Position numbers and translations under genes: made by a program. A model generated the notes under the pieces. It had not been told where the DNA came from. It was given only the letters and a program-made list of their open reading frames with translations, and did not search any database. Of a DNA stretch of 64,000 nt, positions 9,801 to 21,161 are shown piece after piece. The DNA is taken from the NCBI GenBank assembly GCA_002900995.3, contig CM035311.1:3720001-3784000 (forward strand). The letters are read 5' to 3'. The stretch comes from Ganoderma boninense (taxonomy: Eukaryota; Basidiomycota; Agaricomycetes; Polyporales; Polyporaceae). Each line of letters starts with the position of its first letter. Within the stretch, counting starts at the first letter, position 1.

Positions 9801-12556
9801 TAGGGAGGGTCGTCCACGACATCTCGCGTTGAGGGGCGACCATGGATGTGGCGGGAGGGGGAGATGGGGGCAGTCTAGTTAGCGGAGGCGCAACAACGTC
9901 AACGACATATAAGCGGGCATTCGATAGGCAAAAGAACGGACCTGCACTGGAATATCCATCATCTTCGTGAGCGCTGGCGCCTGCGCTGGAGGAGGAGTAG
10001 GAAGTCGTTGTGACGGAGCAGTTGGTGCATTCTCTGTCGGGACAGGCTTCTCGCTCTTGCGGCTAGCACTTGGGTAGAGATCGTCGCTGTCCTCATCGTC
10101 AGACCGCCCGAAGATCTCCTCGTACCCGGGGGGCTTCGGAGACCGGACGGCTACCTCGGAGTCTGTCGGACTGATGGGGGTCTTTGGAAGAGGTGACTCA
10201 ACAGGGCTGGTAGAGCGATTACTACCGGCGTACAACCCAGGATTCGATCTGTCCGGGGTAAGGTATGCTTGGGAGGTCAACTGCTCCACGATAGCTGGTA
10301 TCTCGTCCGTAGTGACAGGCCGGCGAGCGATGGGTGCAGCGACCTCGGTGTCGGAGGCTTCAGCCACGACACTAGAGTTATCGTCGTCGTTCATGTGGAT
10401 GCGGATACTCTCCGCCACGCTCTCCGCCGTAAGGCGTCGAACGACAGTCATCCCGCTGAGCCCTAATCCAGACGTCTCCGTAGGCGTGGGGGAGTTCGGA
10501 CGCGTAGGGACCAGGTTCTCTCCATGTATATCGTTCCCTGGGAGCGCCATCGCGGATACATACGGTGTGTCGGGAGGACGGTAGTAGTTGGCCGGGGTTG
10601 GTGGACGGAACCCGCCGTCGACTGATGAGACAGCAAACCTCACAGCCTTCTTGATCTTCGGTCTCCCATACGGGTCCGACTTGTGACTCTTGCGGTGGGA
10701 ACGCGTTGCGCCCACTCCCGAAGGGAGATTGTGAGACAGGTCCATATTGAGTACGCCGGATGGAGCAGGCGGGGACCCAGAAACATCGTCGTCGGGAACA
10801 TCGGATGCGGTAGGCCTTCGACGGCGAATATTCGGCGTACCAGGAAAGGGGGAGCGACGGGGGGCACGTACACTTGGCACTTCAGAGTCAGTAGGGATAC
10901 GTGGATGAGAGGGGTCGCCGTCGTCGTCGTCGTCGTCGTCGTCATCGTTGGAGAATCGCACTGCCTTCTTGCCCTTGTGCTTGAGAGAGGAACTGTCGAG
11001 CACGTCCGCGTTGAGAAAGATAGACGAGACTACAGTATGAGTCTGAGCAACTTACCCTCCCGGAACATCGGACTTGCCCTTCCCATCATGGCGAGATTTC
11101 AATGCGCTCTTTAATGTTCGACTTCGTACCCCCTTCCTGAGCTTCTCTGCATTCTTGTACTTCCCACCGGGAGTCTGTTGCAAAGTGGTCGTGCTGTCAT
11201 GTGTCCAGGATTAGAGAATGTGTTTCCGGATCAGACGTTGCAGCCCACCTCGACTTATTCTTCTTCATCACTTTGCCCGACAGCGTCCCTATCCTGGTCT
11301 CGTTATTACCGTGACTCCGAAGCCACTGCCGCTTGAGCCCCTGGAGAACTGCTGCCCTGTTATCACAACACTGTTGTAGGGCGGCCATCCTGCGTCGCGT
11401 TTGGAATCAGTGTGTGTGTGCGAAGATCGAATGCTTCAGCTCACCTCAAAGCTCCTTCTGTCAGCGGTACGTGGTTGTGCTCGCAAGCTTCCTGTGCGAC
11501 GTCTCCGGCTGCTTCCTCCTCTGCGACTCCTTCTTCTGCACTGTATCGCGGTGTCCGTTGTACGTCGTCGTCGTCTTCTCGGAATGACGGTATTGGCGTA
11601 GAATTACGGACCAACCTGATCGATAACGGCCCGCCATGCCCCCCGAATGAGACGGCGCCGTAGGCGGTGTGTCTCACGCGGCTGGACGCGTCGGCGGCGT
11701 CGCGGTCATCCACGACGCGCTGTCTTGATAATTCTGGAACCGGAGAGATGATGGGTGTTGGAGTGGCTACTTCTTGCAAGGCATTGGACATTGCGGAAAA
11801 TTGAAACGGAGAGGGAGGAGGTGCGACATCGGGGGCTGCGTTGTGGCGGTCAGTCATGGCGTCGTCCATTGACAAATCTGGAGGGGATAGGAGAGGCAAG
11901 GGCTCATACCTGGCGTCTTGCATGTTGTTCCAATGACAGCGAGAGTGCGCGCATCATTAAACTGTGAGGAGAGTTGTGGCGACGGCGGGCGATCGTTGAG
12001 CGGGAGTATGTGCGGCGGAGGTGCGTGCTGGGGAGGACGCGTCTGGAGACGGAACGATGCCGGGGATCCAGTCCTTGATGTTGGTGTTAAACATGGGGAG
12101 CTATTGAGGATAATTGGAGAGGTGAAAGGCGCAGGGGCAATGGTGGGGGGAGGAAAGGTGGATATGGCTGGGTTGAGCGGGCGCGGGGACCAGTTAGAGC
12201 TCGGCTAAGGAAGGACGGTCACGGGCCGGGGGAACTTGGGTGGCAGTGGCGGATATCTGGGACCCTGCTTTCGAATTCGGACAACATGTGCGCGCCCTAG
12301 ACTAAGGAAGGAGTCAAGGAGAGAGCAAAGCGGCACCGCGAGTGCTCGCTGGTGAGGGAAGAGGGCGGCCTGGAGAGGTCGCATTTGTCTGGGTGGTCGG
12401 CGTGCCAACGCGCCACCACAACACGAGCGTTGTGGGCCATGAGCTCCGCGACATCGACATGCATGTCGTCGTCGCCGGATGTGGTGTGCTCGGGCCTAGG
12501 TGGGACAATAAGGAGACAATCCTTGTCCCCGAAAAGTACTTCTCGCACAGCCACAT
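6803..12556 (-). CDS. Large multi-exon gene for an intrinsically disordered protein
   Basis: Successive minus-strand coding stretches with matching low-complexity composition fit one gene of at least ten exons; I do not recognise it. Blocks from 5' to 3': SEADVAVREVLFGDKDC and following (about 12560-12360); Pro/Ser-rich (12290-11930); 11923-11441; TLQQTPGGKYKNAEKLRKG with RTLKSALKSRHDGKGK (about 11190-11050); 11003-9940, with a poly-Asp tract and two KKAVRF motifs; a basic helical block (9880-8945); a very acidic Asp/Glu block (8800-7900); GLPEGAYIGTVGEGFDW with a basic EARRRNYEDQ segment (7860-7560); and YQCHCRD...HTLTCKNAH, a possible metal-binding patch (7440-7040). Phase-consistent joins include PVQ/TAPISPSRH (near 9939) and a 51-nt intron that removes the in-frame TAG at 8891-8893. 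Ends and several junctions are uncertain, and more than one gene may be present. Composition suggests a nuclear or scaffold protein; that is inference. Confidence 0.45.
10917..10946. repeat. GTC/GAC trinucleotide microsatellite coding poly-Asp
   Basis: About nine consecutive GTC triplets on the plus strand encode a run of aspartates on the minus strand, directly after the first KKAVRF motif of the disordered protein. Repeat length is likely polymorphic. Confidence 0.85.
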
Positions 12557-13420
12557 CAGCTTCCGACTATTCCCGACGATTATTACCTTCGCGGCAACGC
12601 ATTGAAATCAAATCAAATCTCAGTCTGGGCCTGCATCTTCAGCTCATCTTCCCGCCGTCATCGACGAGAAGCTCGACAATTACGGCGCACTAGAGCTTCG
12701 CGCTCTCTCGTGTGTCCAGAACGCCGTTCTGTCTAATCCACGCTCAAGCACGACGGCCACACGTTTGATCATCACACAACCCGCGTACGACGGCCACACC
12801 ACTGCGTCTGCCCTTATGCCCAACGGTGGAGCATACCGTCACAACATGACATCCTATCCTGCGGCTCCCTACGGCGGTCAACAAGGCTGTCCGCGTTCGC
12901 ATAGGAATGCTTACTAATGTAGACACGTACCTCCTTGTAGTCGGCTTGGACGCTTACTCCGCTACCTATGCTGAGGACAGGATTAACAGGCTTTACCCGA
13001 AACTGAGCCTGTCGGATGCACTGAAGTGGAAACCTGTCTTGAGGCCGAGCTTTATACGACGGCAATATAACTTACTAGTAGTAAGTGCAAGGGTTGTGTT
13101 AATCAGCCCAGATCACCACCTCTGTCGATGTCTGGACGCATGCCGTGGTTGCTTGCAATGGTCGGTGGACCTGAGTCCCAGTGCTGGACAATAAGCAAGT
13201 CAGGAAGGTGACAAGTGAGGGTCCAGACGTCCAGGCCGGGATGCGCTGGCACACAGCCACATCAGCCTCCCGCATTACCCGGCTGTCATCTTGGCGTTAC
13301 ATAACATCCCTCAAGTCCAACTTGAACACAATTCAAACTCATCTAGCTGTCTTTCCTCTGCTTCCACGACGCTAGCACATCTGCCTATCGCTCTAACGAC
13401 GAAATTTGAACTGCTGCAAC
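12557..13420. other. Divergent intergenic region
   Basis: This region separates the minus-strand disordered-protein gene from the plus-strand FunK1 gene and should contain both promoters, plus perhaps a first exon of the former. No gene is recognisable. Confidence 0.35.
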
Positions 13421-16361
13421 ATGGACCCTGAGCTCGACAACGCCGTTCGCCGAATCCGCTTCGGAGATATGGTGAACGCGTACTTCCCTTTCATCAACTT
13501 GGACGCCTTCGGTGCTGCGTACCCCGAGGATCTGCTTCGAAGGATTCACATCAAACTACAGGACACGGTACGCAGAAGACCAGTCGACGATGTGCGGCAC
13601 AAAGAAACCATCCTCTCGGAGGCATGGGTGAGTCTACAGCCGTCTTGTTCGTGATTGTGTCATGAGCTCAACAATCTGTCGGCGCGACCGTGGCATGTAC
13701 AGCTCGATGTCGATGTGGTTGAGAGCCTCAGTCCTGGTTATATACTCAACATTTTCGAAGATCACGCAGATCAGACGACTCACCGCAATAAGCAGAAGCA
13801 CTACTACGGGGCGTTGATATCAAAGAGCGACAAACACCTCGTCCAACAAGATCAACCCAACTATTTCCTCGACGACCTCTCCGTCGTGTTCAAGCGCGGT
13901 GGCGGGCAACACGACCCATGGGACACAACCGGATGTGGTTGACTCAGACTCGCGTTCTGAAGCCCTGGACCAGCTCGAATCGCACGCCGCACGCCACTTC
14001 TACTTCCAGCATCGCACTGGCCTTTTCATGCTCTTCGTCAACGGGGGTGAGTTCCGCGTCATCCGCTGGGACCGCTCGGGCTGCATCGTCACCGAGGCCC
14101 TCAACTACGTCGAGTCCGCCGACCATACGAAGAAGCTGCTCCAGTTCCTGTACGTGTACTCGCAGGCGACACCCGAGCAGCGCGGGATGGACACCACGGC
14201 CACTCGGCTGCCGAAGGACTCTTGTGGCTGGCAGTGGATGCAGAAGCTCGCAGTCGCTCACGCGAAGGACCTTGACTGCGCCGATAACACTGTGCTTGAC
14301 TCTGTGCCCGAGGGCTTCGTCATGAAGGCGACTGGCGATGCGCCTGCGTCTCATTTGTTCGCTGCTAATGTCTTGGCTGACGACCCGGCCGCAACGACGG
14401 GCTTCGCGGACCTCTCCTCGCTCGTCGACACCTCCGCCTTGGTGGCGCCGGTCTTGAAGTACGTCCGTGACCTCTTCCGGGAGTCCGTCTCCGAGGCGTG
14501 GACGTACTATAGATTGAAGGTCTGCGGGCGTGACTACTTGGTCGGGAAGCCTACGTTTTCTCGGCAGGGCATGGTGGGTCGTGGCACTCGCGGGTATGTC
14601 GCGCTGGAGTGGAAGACCCAGCGGTTCGTGTTCCTCAAGGACGTGTGGCGGTATTCCCGCTGGGGCATCGATCGGACGGAGGGCGAAACTCTGAAGATCC
14701 TGAACGACGCCGATGTGCCATTTGTTCCTACTCTAGTTTGCGACGAGGACGTGCATGGGGGCAAGCAAGTAACGCATGCGTCGGAGCACTCCGCCCCAGG
14801 AACAAAGAAGGACCGTCCTCTGGTAGCGCTATCTCCTGGTGCTACACGTCAGGACGATCCCACACCGACAGCACCGACACCTCCCATGGGACAGAATCCC
14901 TTTGCTGCCGAAGGTGATGGAAGTGGTACGAACTTGAAGCGTCCCAGACCTGAGACGACAACTCCTGTGGAACTCAATCACAAGTACAATCAAGTTTCCG
15001 CCGCCTCACGCACTACCGAATTGTCGTCGCCGAGGTGTGCATGCCCTCGTCCGCGTTCACGAGTGGCATGCAGCTGGTCCGCGTCCTGTGGAACTGTATC
15101 ACTGGTGATCCGCACTACTTTGTATCGGTCAGTCCAAGTCAGAGCTGATACTGTGAACGTGGTCATGTCTGGCATAGGGCACGGCTGTGCCGCTAAACGG
15201 TGCAACATGCTCCATTGCGACATCAGCACTGGGAACATCTTGATCCTGCCCATGGTCTACGTCGTGGATAGCGAGAGGAGTACGAAAGAAGAGACGTCCT
15301 GGGTGTTGTGGTGCGGCATATTGGGCGACTGGGAGCTTGCGAAGAAATGCCCGGATGCGCACGAGACGTCTCAGTCGGGGCGTCGGCTCAAACAGCGGGC
15401 GGTAAGTATTTTGGGTTTAACCGAAGTCGATGGGTTGTTCGCTGACGAGCATCTCTACATATGGCAGGGCACCTGGTACTTCATGTCCGTGTACGCAGTC
15501 AGTAACCCCAACACCCCGATATCCATCGCAGACGAACTCGAGTCCTTCTTCCACGTCCTCCTCTACCTTGCCATTCGGTACCTCCGCAGCACCCTACGGA
15601 GCCGAGGGCCAGGCATTTTCATCGATGCCTACTTCGAGTCCTGGGGAAGGGACGGAGACGGCACACTCATGTGCCCGATAGTGAAGGGTAACGTCGTCAC
15701 GTACTACGGTCGGCTGGCATTCAATCGGAAGCCTATCGCGTTCCTCCCAGATCCCCAACACCCAAACTCTGAGTCGGACGAGCACGACGAACCTGTGGTC
15801 GACGCCTCCCATCCCCCCAGTCCCCTCAACCACCTGATCTTGGTCCTCCTCGACCACTTCAAGGCGCACTACGCCGTCAGAAGTTACAATGAGGAGTGCA
15901 AGGTGCGCAATGAGGCGCGCAAGGTGCGCAAGCTCAACCCCCCTAAACCCCCTCACGACTCGAACATCGATACTGCTACCCCGAACACTGCAGATGCAGA
16001 TAAAGAATCTCAAGCCAAGGCAATCGAGTCGCTGCTCAGGATCCGGGAGAAGTTCGGCGGCAAACCGCGACGCACGCCCCCCCAAGATATAAAAGTGGTC
16101 CTTGGCCGGGCACCGCCTGAGCCGCCCGAGCCGTCGGCCGAGGAGCAGGCGAAATCGGCTAGGCTGACGACGCATGCGTACATGGAGGAACTGTTCTTCA
16201 GCTTAATCAGTGGGGTTCTTTGGCCGAAGAAGGATCACGTCGGGGACCAGCTTGAGGGGTTCGTTTATCCGGGGTACAGTAGGTTTGGTGTGGTGAACTC
16301 GATGAGCTCTGATGAGGACGGCGATGGGGAGGAGTCTGTGATGTCTGACTGGGACGATTGA
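13421..16361 (+). CDS. FunK1-type fungal protein kinase, probable frameshift
   Basis: Full-length FunK1 paralogue of the gene at the left edge. Exon 1 is 13421-13627, from ATG (MDPELDNAVRRIRFGDMVN). The intron 13628-13702 sits at the same place as in the other copy. Kinase features in order: glycine-rich GMVGRGTRGYVALEW, lysine in FVFLKDVW, a HYRIVV-like hinge, catalytic loop HCDISTGNIL (HCD replacing HRD), LGDWELAKK in place of DFG, then GTWYFMS and DELESFFHVLLYLAIRYL, which are FunK1 hallmarks. Other introns: 15105-15177 (phase 1) and 15402-15467 (66 bp, in frame). Odd points: the frame ending at 13942 and the one continuing to 16361 overlap between 13899 and 13942 and need a 1-nt shift. 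A second frame change in 14769-14994 needs an intron or another shift. The first may be a sequencing error or early decay. The C-terminus is acidic. Confidence 0.75.
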
Positions 16362-16758
16362 GGCGAATTTGCTGTATTGTCCTTTTTGGAGACATCTAGC
16401 TATTTTCCAGGTTAGAGCGTCGCGAAGCACTTCCAACTTACCCCACGTTCCGACGACGCTAAGTAGAGTCCTCACCTGTAGATGAGCGAAGGTGGAGATA
16501 ACAGTGTGCATTTCCAGTACGGAACTGACGGTGCGGTGGTGATGACTAGACCCCAAACCAGAATCTGAGAATAAAGGTATATCAAATCTAGCGATACAGT
16601 GAATTTGTTTGCGTTCCCAGAACCCGCGAAAGAAACCCATAAAAAGCAAAAAAACCAGGAGCCCACGCAGTGGCTCTCAGAGCTCACACCCTTCGTCACC
16701 CCGCAACAAAGGGATCCGGCGCTCGAGCCGAGCACCCCTCAAGCCCTGAACGCGATAC
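16362..16758. other. Convergent intergenic region
   Basis: About 400 bp between the stops of the plus-strand FunK1 gene and the minus-strand secreted-protein gene. It holds both 3' ends; nothing else is recognised. Confidence 0.5.
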
Positions 16759-18197
16759 TCAGTCGCTCCCAGTGATGCCCCCCGTCGCGCCAGGTGCAGC
16801 GATGCGCGCAGCTGCATCGTCCTGCGTCGTGCACGCGAGCGACGTGCCAGCCTTGTTGACGAGCGGCAGCGCGAAGCACTGCGTCGTCGCCGCGCAGCCC
16901 ATGCTCACGAACTTGCCGCTCACGCACATCGCGAACCCGCCGTCGATGCACGCCTGGTCGCCGTCATTGCAGGTGGCGTCCGAGGTGAGAGTGGCGAACT
17001 GCGCGTTGAGCTTCTGGGCGTCGAGTGCGTTTTGCAGCTGGAAGTTCGAGGAGGACGAGGTGGAGGTGGAGGAGGCGGCAGCGGCGGCAGCTGTAGTCGT
17101 TGCCGCAGAAGCCACCGTGCTGGTTGCAACCGCAGCGGTGCTGGTCGCGGCGGCCGCGGTTGACGACGAGTCCTCAGAGTCGTCACTGCAGTCCAGCTCG
17201 CTCGGGATGTTATCCAGGCCGGGGTCCTGCGTGATGTCGGTGAGCTGCGTGCCGTCAGTGATGGGTCCGCTGGGGTTCGCAGGACAGCCACCGAGGGGCG
17301 AGAGGGGCGCAGAGAGGCCGAAGGGAATGGTGCCCGCGGCGCCGACCGCGAGGCCGCCGACAAACGTCTGCTGGTCAGCGCCTTGGAACTGGCACTGGAA
17401 CAGCCCGTCGAGCTCGGAGTTCTTTGGGGCCGACTGGCAGTATGGCACCGCGAGCGAGTTGGGCTGTGCCAGGGGAAGTATGGAGCGTTCAGTGGAAAGC
17501 GTGATCAGAGAGAAGGGAAGGACGTACCGTGTTGCGCGGCTGCTGGGCGAAGAGCTGCGCGAACTTGATCATGTCGGCGTCGTTATTAAGCGTCTTCGCG
17601 AGGTCGATCATTGCGTCCGCCGAGTCCTGCTGCTCGCAGGGCCCAGCGGCGATGAGGAGAGTTGTGAACGCAGTCACAGAAATGGGATTGCATTGTTCGG
17701 CGCCACCTGCCGCGAGCTGTGGGAGGAAGTCAAAGTCAATCTTCGTTTCTCACGGTTCGGAAGCTGTCGAACTAGCTGCGGTGTTGTACTTCGGGGGCAA
17801 ATAGTCAAAGCTGACGATTCGGGGGTCGCTTGGACCAAAGCGTCCTCAGACTTGAGTGAGGCCCGACTACCCCAGATTCTGGTATGTATTCCGATAAGCG
17901 ATGCTGTCTTCATAAATTGCAGCGCCCATTCATGGACGGCGATTTCAAGTGACAAGAGGCGAAGATGTTCCTCAACAGTAGAATCCAACCCCCGAAGCGA
18001 CCCTCGCAGAGACATCTTTGACTGACCCAACGTTGCACTGCACGTCAGGAGGAGAGGAGGGGACTTACACAAGCTTTCTCCCAGAGCGCGGTCGAGTCCG
18101 CGATGACCTGCGCGATGCGCTTGTGGATGGGGGCGCCGCGGGCATGGAGGGAGAGGGCGGAGACAGTGAGAAGGAGAGCTGAAGAGAGCTGGACCAT
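16759..18197 (-). CDS. Secreted Cys-rich protein with Ala/Ser/Thr linker (possible CBM19-like C-terminus)
   Basis: Predicted secreted protein of about 340 residues. Exons are 18197-18069, 17716-17528 and 17463-16759; introns are 17717-18068 (352 bp) and 17464-17527 (64 bp). All joins are in phase (KAC/LAAGG and PRNT/PNSLAVPYCQ). The ATG opens a signal peptide (MVQLSSALLLTVSALSLHARG). Next comes a globular Cys-containing part (AFTTLLIAAGPCEQQDSADA, ELDGLFQCQFQGADQQ), then a long Ala/Thr/Ser linker likely to be O-glycosylated. The C-terminal module has six Cys (CNDGDQACIDGGFAMCVSGKF and following) and resembles chitin-binding CBM19-type modules. Such proteins occur widely in wood-decay basidiomycetes, but their function is unknown. 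The gene model is strong; the module name is tentative. Confidence 0.8.
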
Positions 18198-21161
18198 GGT
18201 GGACTCGAACTTTAGCAGTGCTGACAGGAGAGGAAGGCGTAGGCGAGCGAGGGATTGTCGCGACCAGAAGAGAAGAGAGCGTCGAGCTGAGCGAGAAGCA
18301 AAGAGCGGTCAACGAGGGAAGGACAAGGGTCGGAGCACTGCCCGAGCACAGAGAGAAGTGGGACTGAGCGGGAGAGGGGGAAGGGGATGGGATGTGAATC
18401 AGGCCGCGCCAGACGCAGTTTATAAGAGCACAATAATAAGCGGACAAGAATGGGGCTTAATGACACCGGCGAGCACCGGCCCCAGCGTTCTGCGCTTCTC
18501 GCCCGCATGCTTTTGCTTCGCTCAGCAATACCAATTCTCGGTTCGGAGGCGATTGCGGGCCCCTGGGTGCGGGGATGGGAATTCCCCGTTTCCATGCGGA
18601 CCAGCAGAAGCCCGGACTCGGACACCGTTCTTTGTACTGTAGTCTCGGGATGGGACAGGCTTCCCAGATCGATTCCCTTGTCCCTTCGCCCGAGCAGAGC
18701 GACGGGTCTATTGGATCTGCACAAAAAAGCTTCTTTTGTGCGTCCTAAGTCCGAGACTGTAAGCGACAGGTTGCTGTTGAGTACGTACATTTCCGAAGCG
18801 AGTGCCTGACTGGGCGCTAATGTTTGTTTGTACCTTGTATTTGGCCACCGACCCTCGGCATCCACCACAAGCGGTCACCCAAAGCTTTGGCTTTGGCAAT
18901 GAATTAATCAGACCTATACGGGAACTTACAAAATAGTAATGCTCACCTGAAGTCCCTAAACAACGGAGGCAGTTCCGTAGCTCAGGCAGTGGGAACTTCA
19001 CGACTAGATTCAGCTGCGTGCACCCATTCAAAGCGGTTGAATGTGTTCTGCGAAGCTGCCTTCTATGTCCGGCTGGATTCAATGCGATGAAGTTATGTGC
19101 ATTGTCTTTGAGGGCGGGGTTTTCGGCCCTCAAGTTATGCAAGAATGCACTGCATTCATCTCCGAATTGAGTGGGGCGGCCGAGGTTCAGGCAGATTTCG
19201 CCAAGGAGTGCGCGTTTCGAACGCCTGCGGAAGCGGTCCTGGAAACTCGATCATGGATTGAATCCAGGTGGGTCCGGGTACTACCTGCGGAGCCGCGAAG
19301 GTCTATCGACGCTCGCACGCAGAACCTGTGATTCTCCTGGTCGTTAGAGTACCACGTCCAGTGGCACTGCTGGTAGTGTATGCGCTTGCTGCCAGACGAA
19401 TTGCCCTTTGATTTTACGTCGGAAAGAGATTTGAGGTCCAAATTATCAGCATATATGGACAATTGACCCTGAGATGCCTCATGCTTACCCGTGTACAGGC
19501 TGGCGAGAAGACTCCGCGGGTTGGTGGAGATAGACGTCGAGTTCAGTCCTCTCTCGCTGGGACCTCTACCGACATGAAACACGCGTGATAAGGCCTCAGC
19601 CGATATAAAACGCACCGGGTACGACTGACTACTGATGGAAAAAAACGCCTGTCGTTGGCCTGCTCCCTTCCAGGTGCTCACCGTAAAAAGTGCTAGAAGA
19701 ATCGGCAGTAAGCACGGCCGCGCTGAATGATTTCTCACCCGAAAAAGATGGATACACACCTTTTATACGTGGCCAGAGTTGCAAAATGAACTTGAATTGG
19801 AGGAAGCAGTTTGGACAGACATGGCAGAAGGCAAGGCAGGGAGGCGGAAACAACGCTCATCGCATTCACATCAGGCGGAGTGGTCGGAGCGTGAATATGA
19901 GGTTTACAAACTCTAACCGTGTTTACAACAAGGCGTTTTCGGAGCTTAAAAGATCAAGCTCCGGTGGACCGGGCATTAACTTGAACGCTTGTTCTGCGCC
20001 TTCGACTTCTTGTCCTGATACTGTCACTCGAACGTTCCTCACCACCCCGAACCATGAGTATTCTATGCATGGAATGTCTAGCCTGCCTGTGAACAACGGC
20101 TGGATAGCTTCAAACGTCGAGCTCGGCAACATAGCCGTCGATCAGGCCTCTGAAAAGGCCCGTGGCCCAACATCTTGAGGAGCGAGGGGAAACCGCACGC
20201 TGGATGGCCGGAACCGACGACGTCGTGGGATGGGAGACTCGAGATTGGCGTACGCCGGAATCTCAGCAATGAAGGTAAGCGACATGAACTTCGCGATAAT
20301 TCCCACCTTCACTTCGAATCAGTGCGGCCAGCTGTCCACCGGACCCTTGTAATATCGATTGGGTAGCACCGCTCCGACGTCGACGTCTACCCCCACAGCA
20401 AACAGGCCATTACTTGGATCTTCGACACCGAAGAGGGATGATTATATCGCTGGGTTGCCTTCTAGAGCCTGAAAGCTTTAACGGGCCCAGGTGATCTGAG
20501 ACGCCTGGCTCACTCTGTTGCCTTTGATCCTGCCGGCGGAGGTCCTATGATTCCTGGGTTATCGAGGAGTGGTCCAGGCAAGGGTTGGTGAAGGTGAGGA
20601 GATCTGATCCCACCGACGAGCATGCACTTCAGACATGGACGCCAAGTTTGTCACTTGCCCATCGGGAGGGGTCAAGCTGCTGTGCGGTGCGTCCCCGAAT
20701 CTCGTCATGCTATCCTTCGGAGGACTTATTTGACCGCAGACTGCAGGCATATACACTATACATAGGACATGCGGCACGAGTTCACGGGGTGGCCGATGCT
20801 ATGACATGTATCCCGGAAGGAACACGGTGGTACTGCAACGTGTATGTATCGTGCTTGGTCCGGCGATATCTTGGGCGCGGAACCGCTGCAGGCCTGAGAT
20901 AGCAGTGGGTGGGGCAGGTGTGCTTCCATGCATGCAATTTTCGTGTCAAGGCTACGCACGATGAACTGCAGTGTCGCTGTGCAGTGTAAGTGGTGTCTCT
21001 GATCTTCACCGTCCAGATACTGCAATCGCACAGTGCCAGGCGCACTGCCTGTGTCGAAGATTCACCCATATTTCTTGCTCTGTGACCTGGGCGAACGTCC
21101 ACAGCATGTCCACCAACACTCTTGTTTTCGTGCTCTCGTTCTAACTTCTCAGGCTTCCGCG
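18198..21161. other. Intergenic region, 3 kb
   Basis: Upstream of both the secreted-protein gene (minus) and the first NACHT gene (plus). Several frames of 100-190 codons exist here on both strands, but none shows a domain, splice pattern or composition that I would accept as a gene. It is more AT-rich than the flanks. Confidence 0.35.

Noticed and set aside
19187..19759. 190-codon minus-strand frame in the 3-kb intergenic region
   Set aside because: No domain, no start context, composition like random sequence; an overlapping plus-strand frame is equally open.
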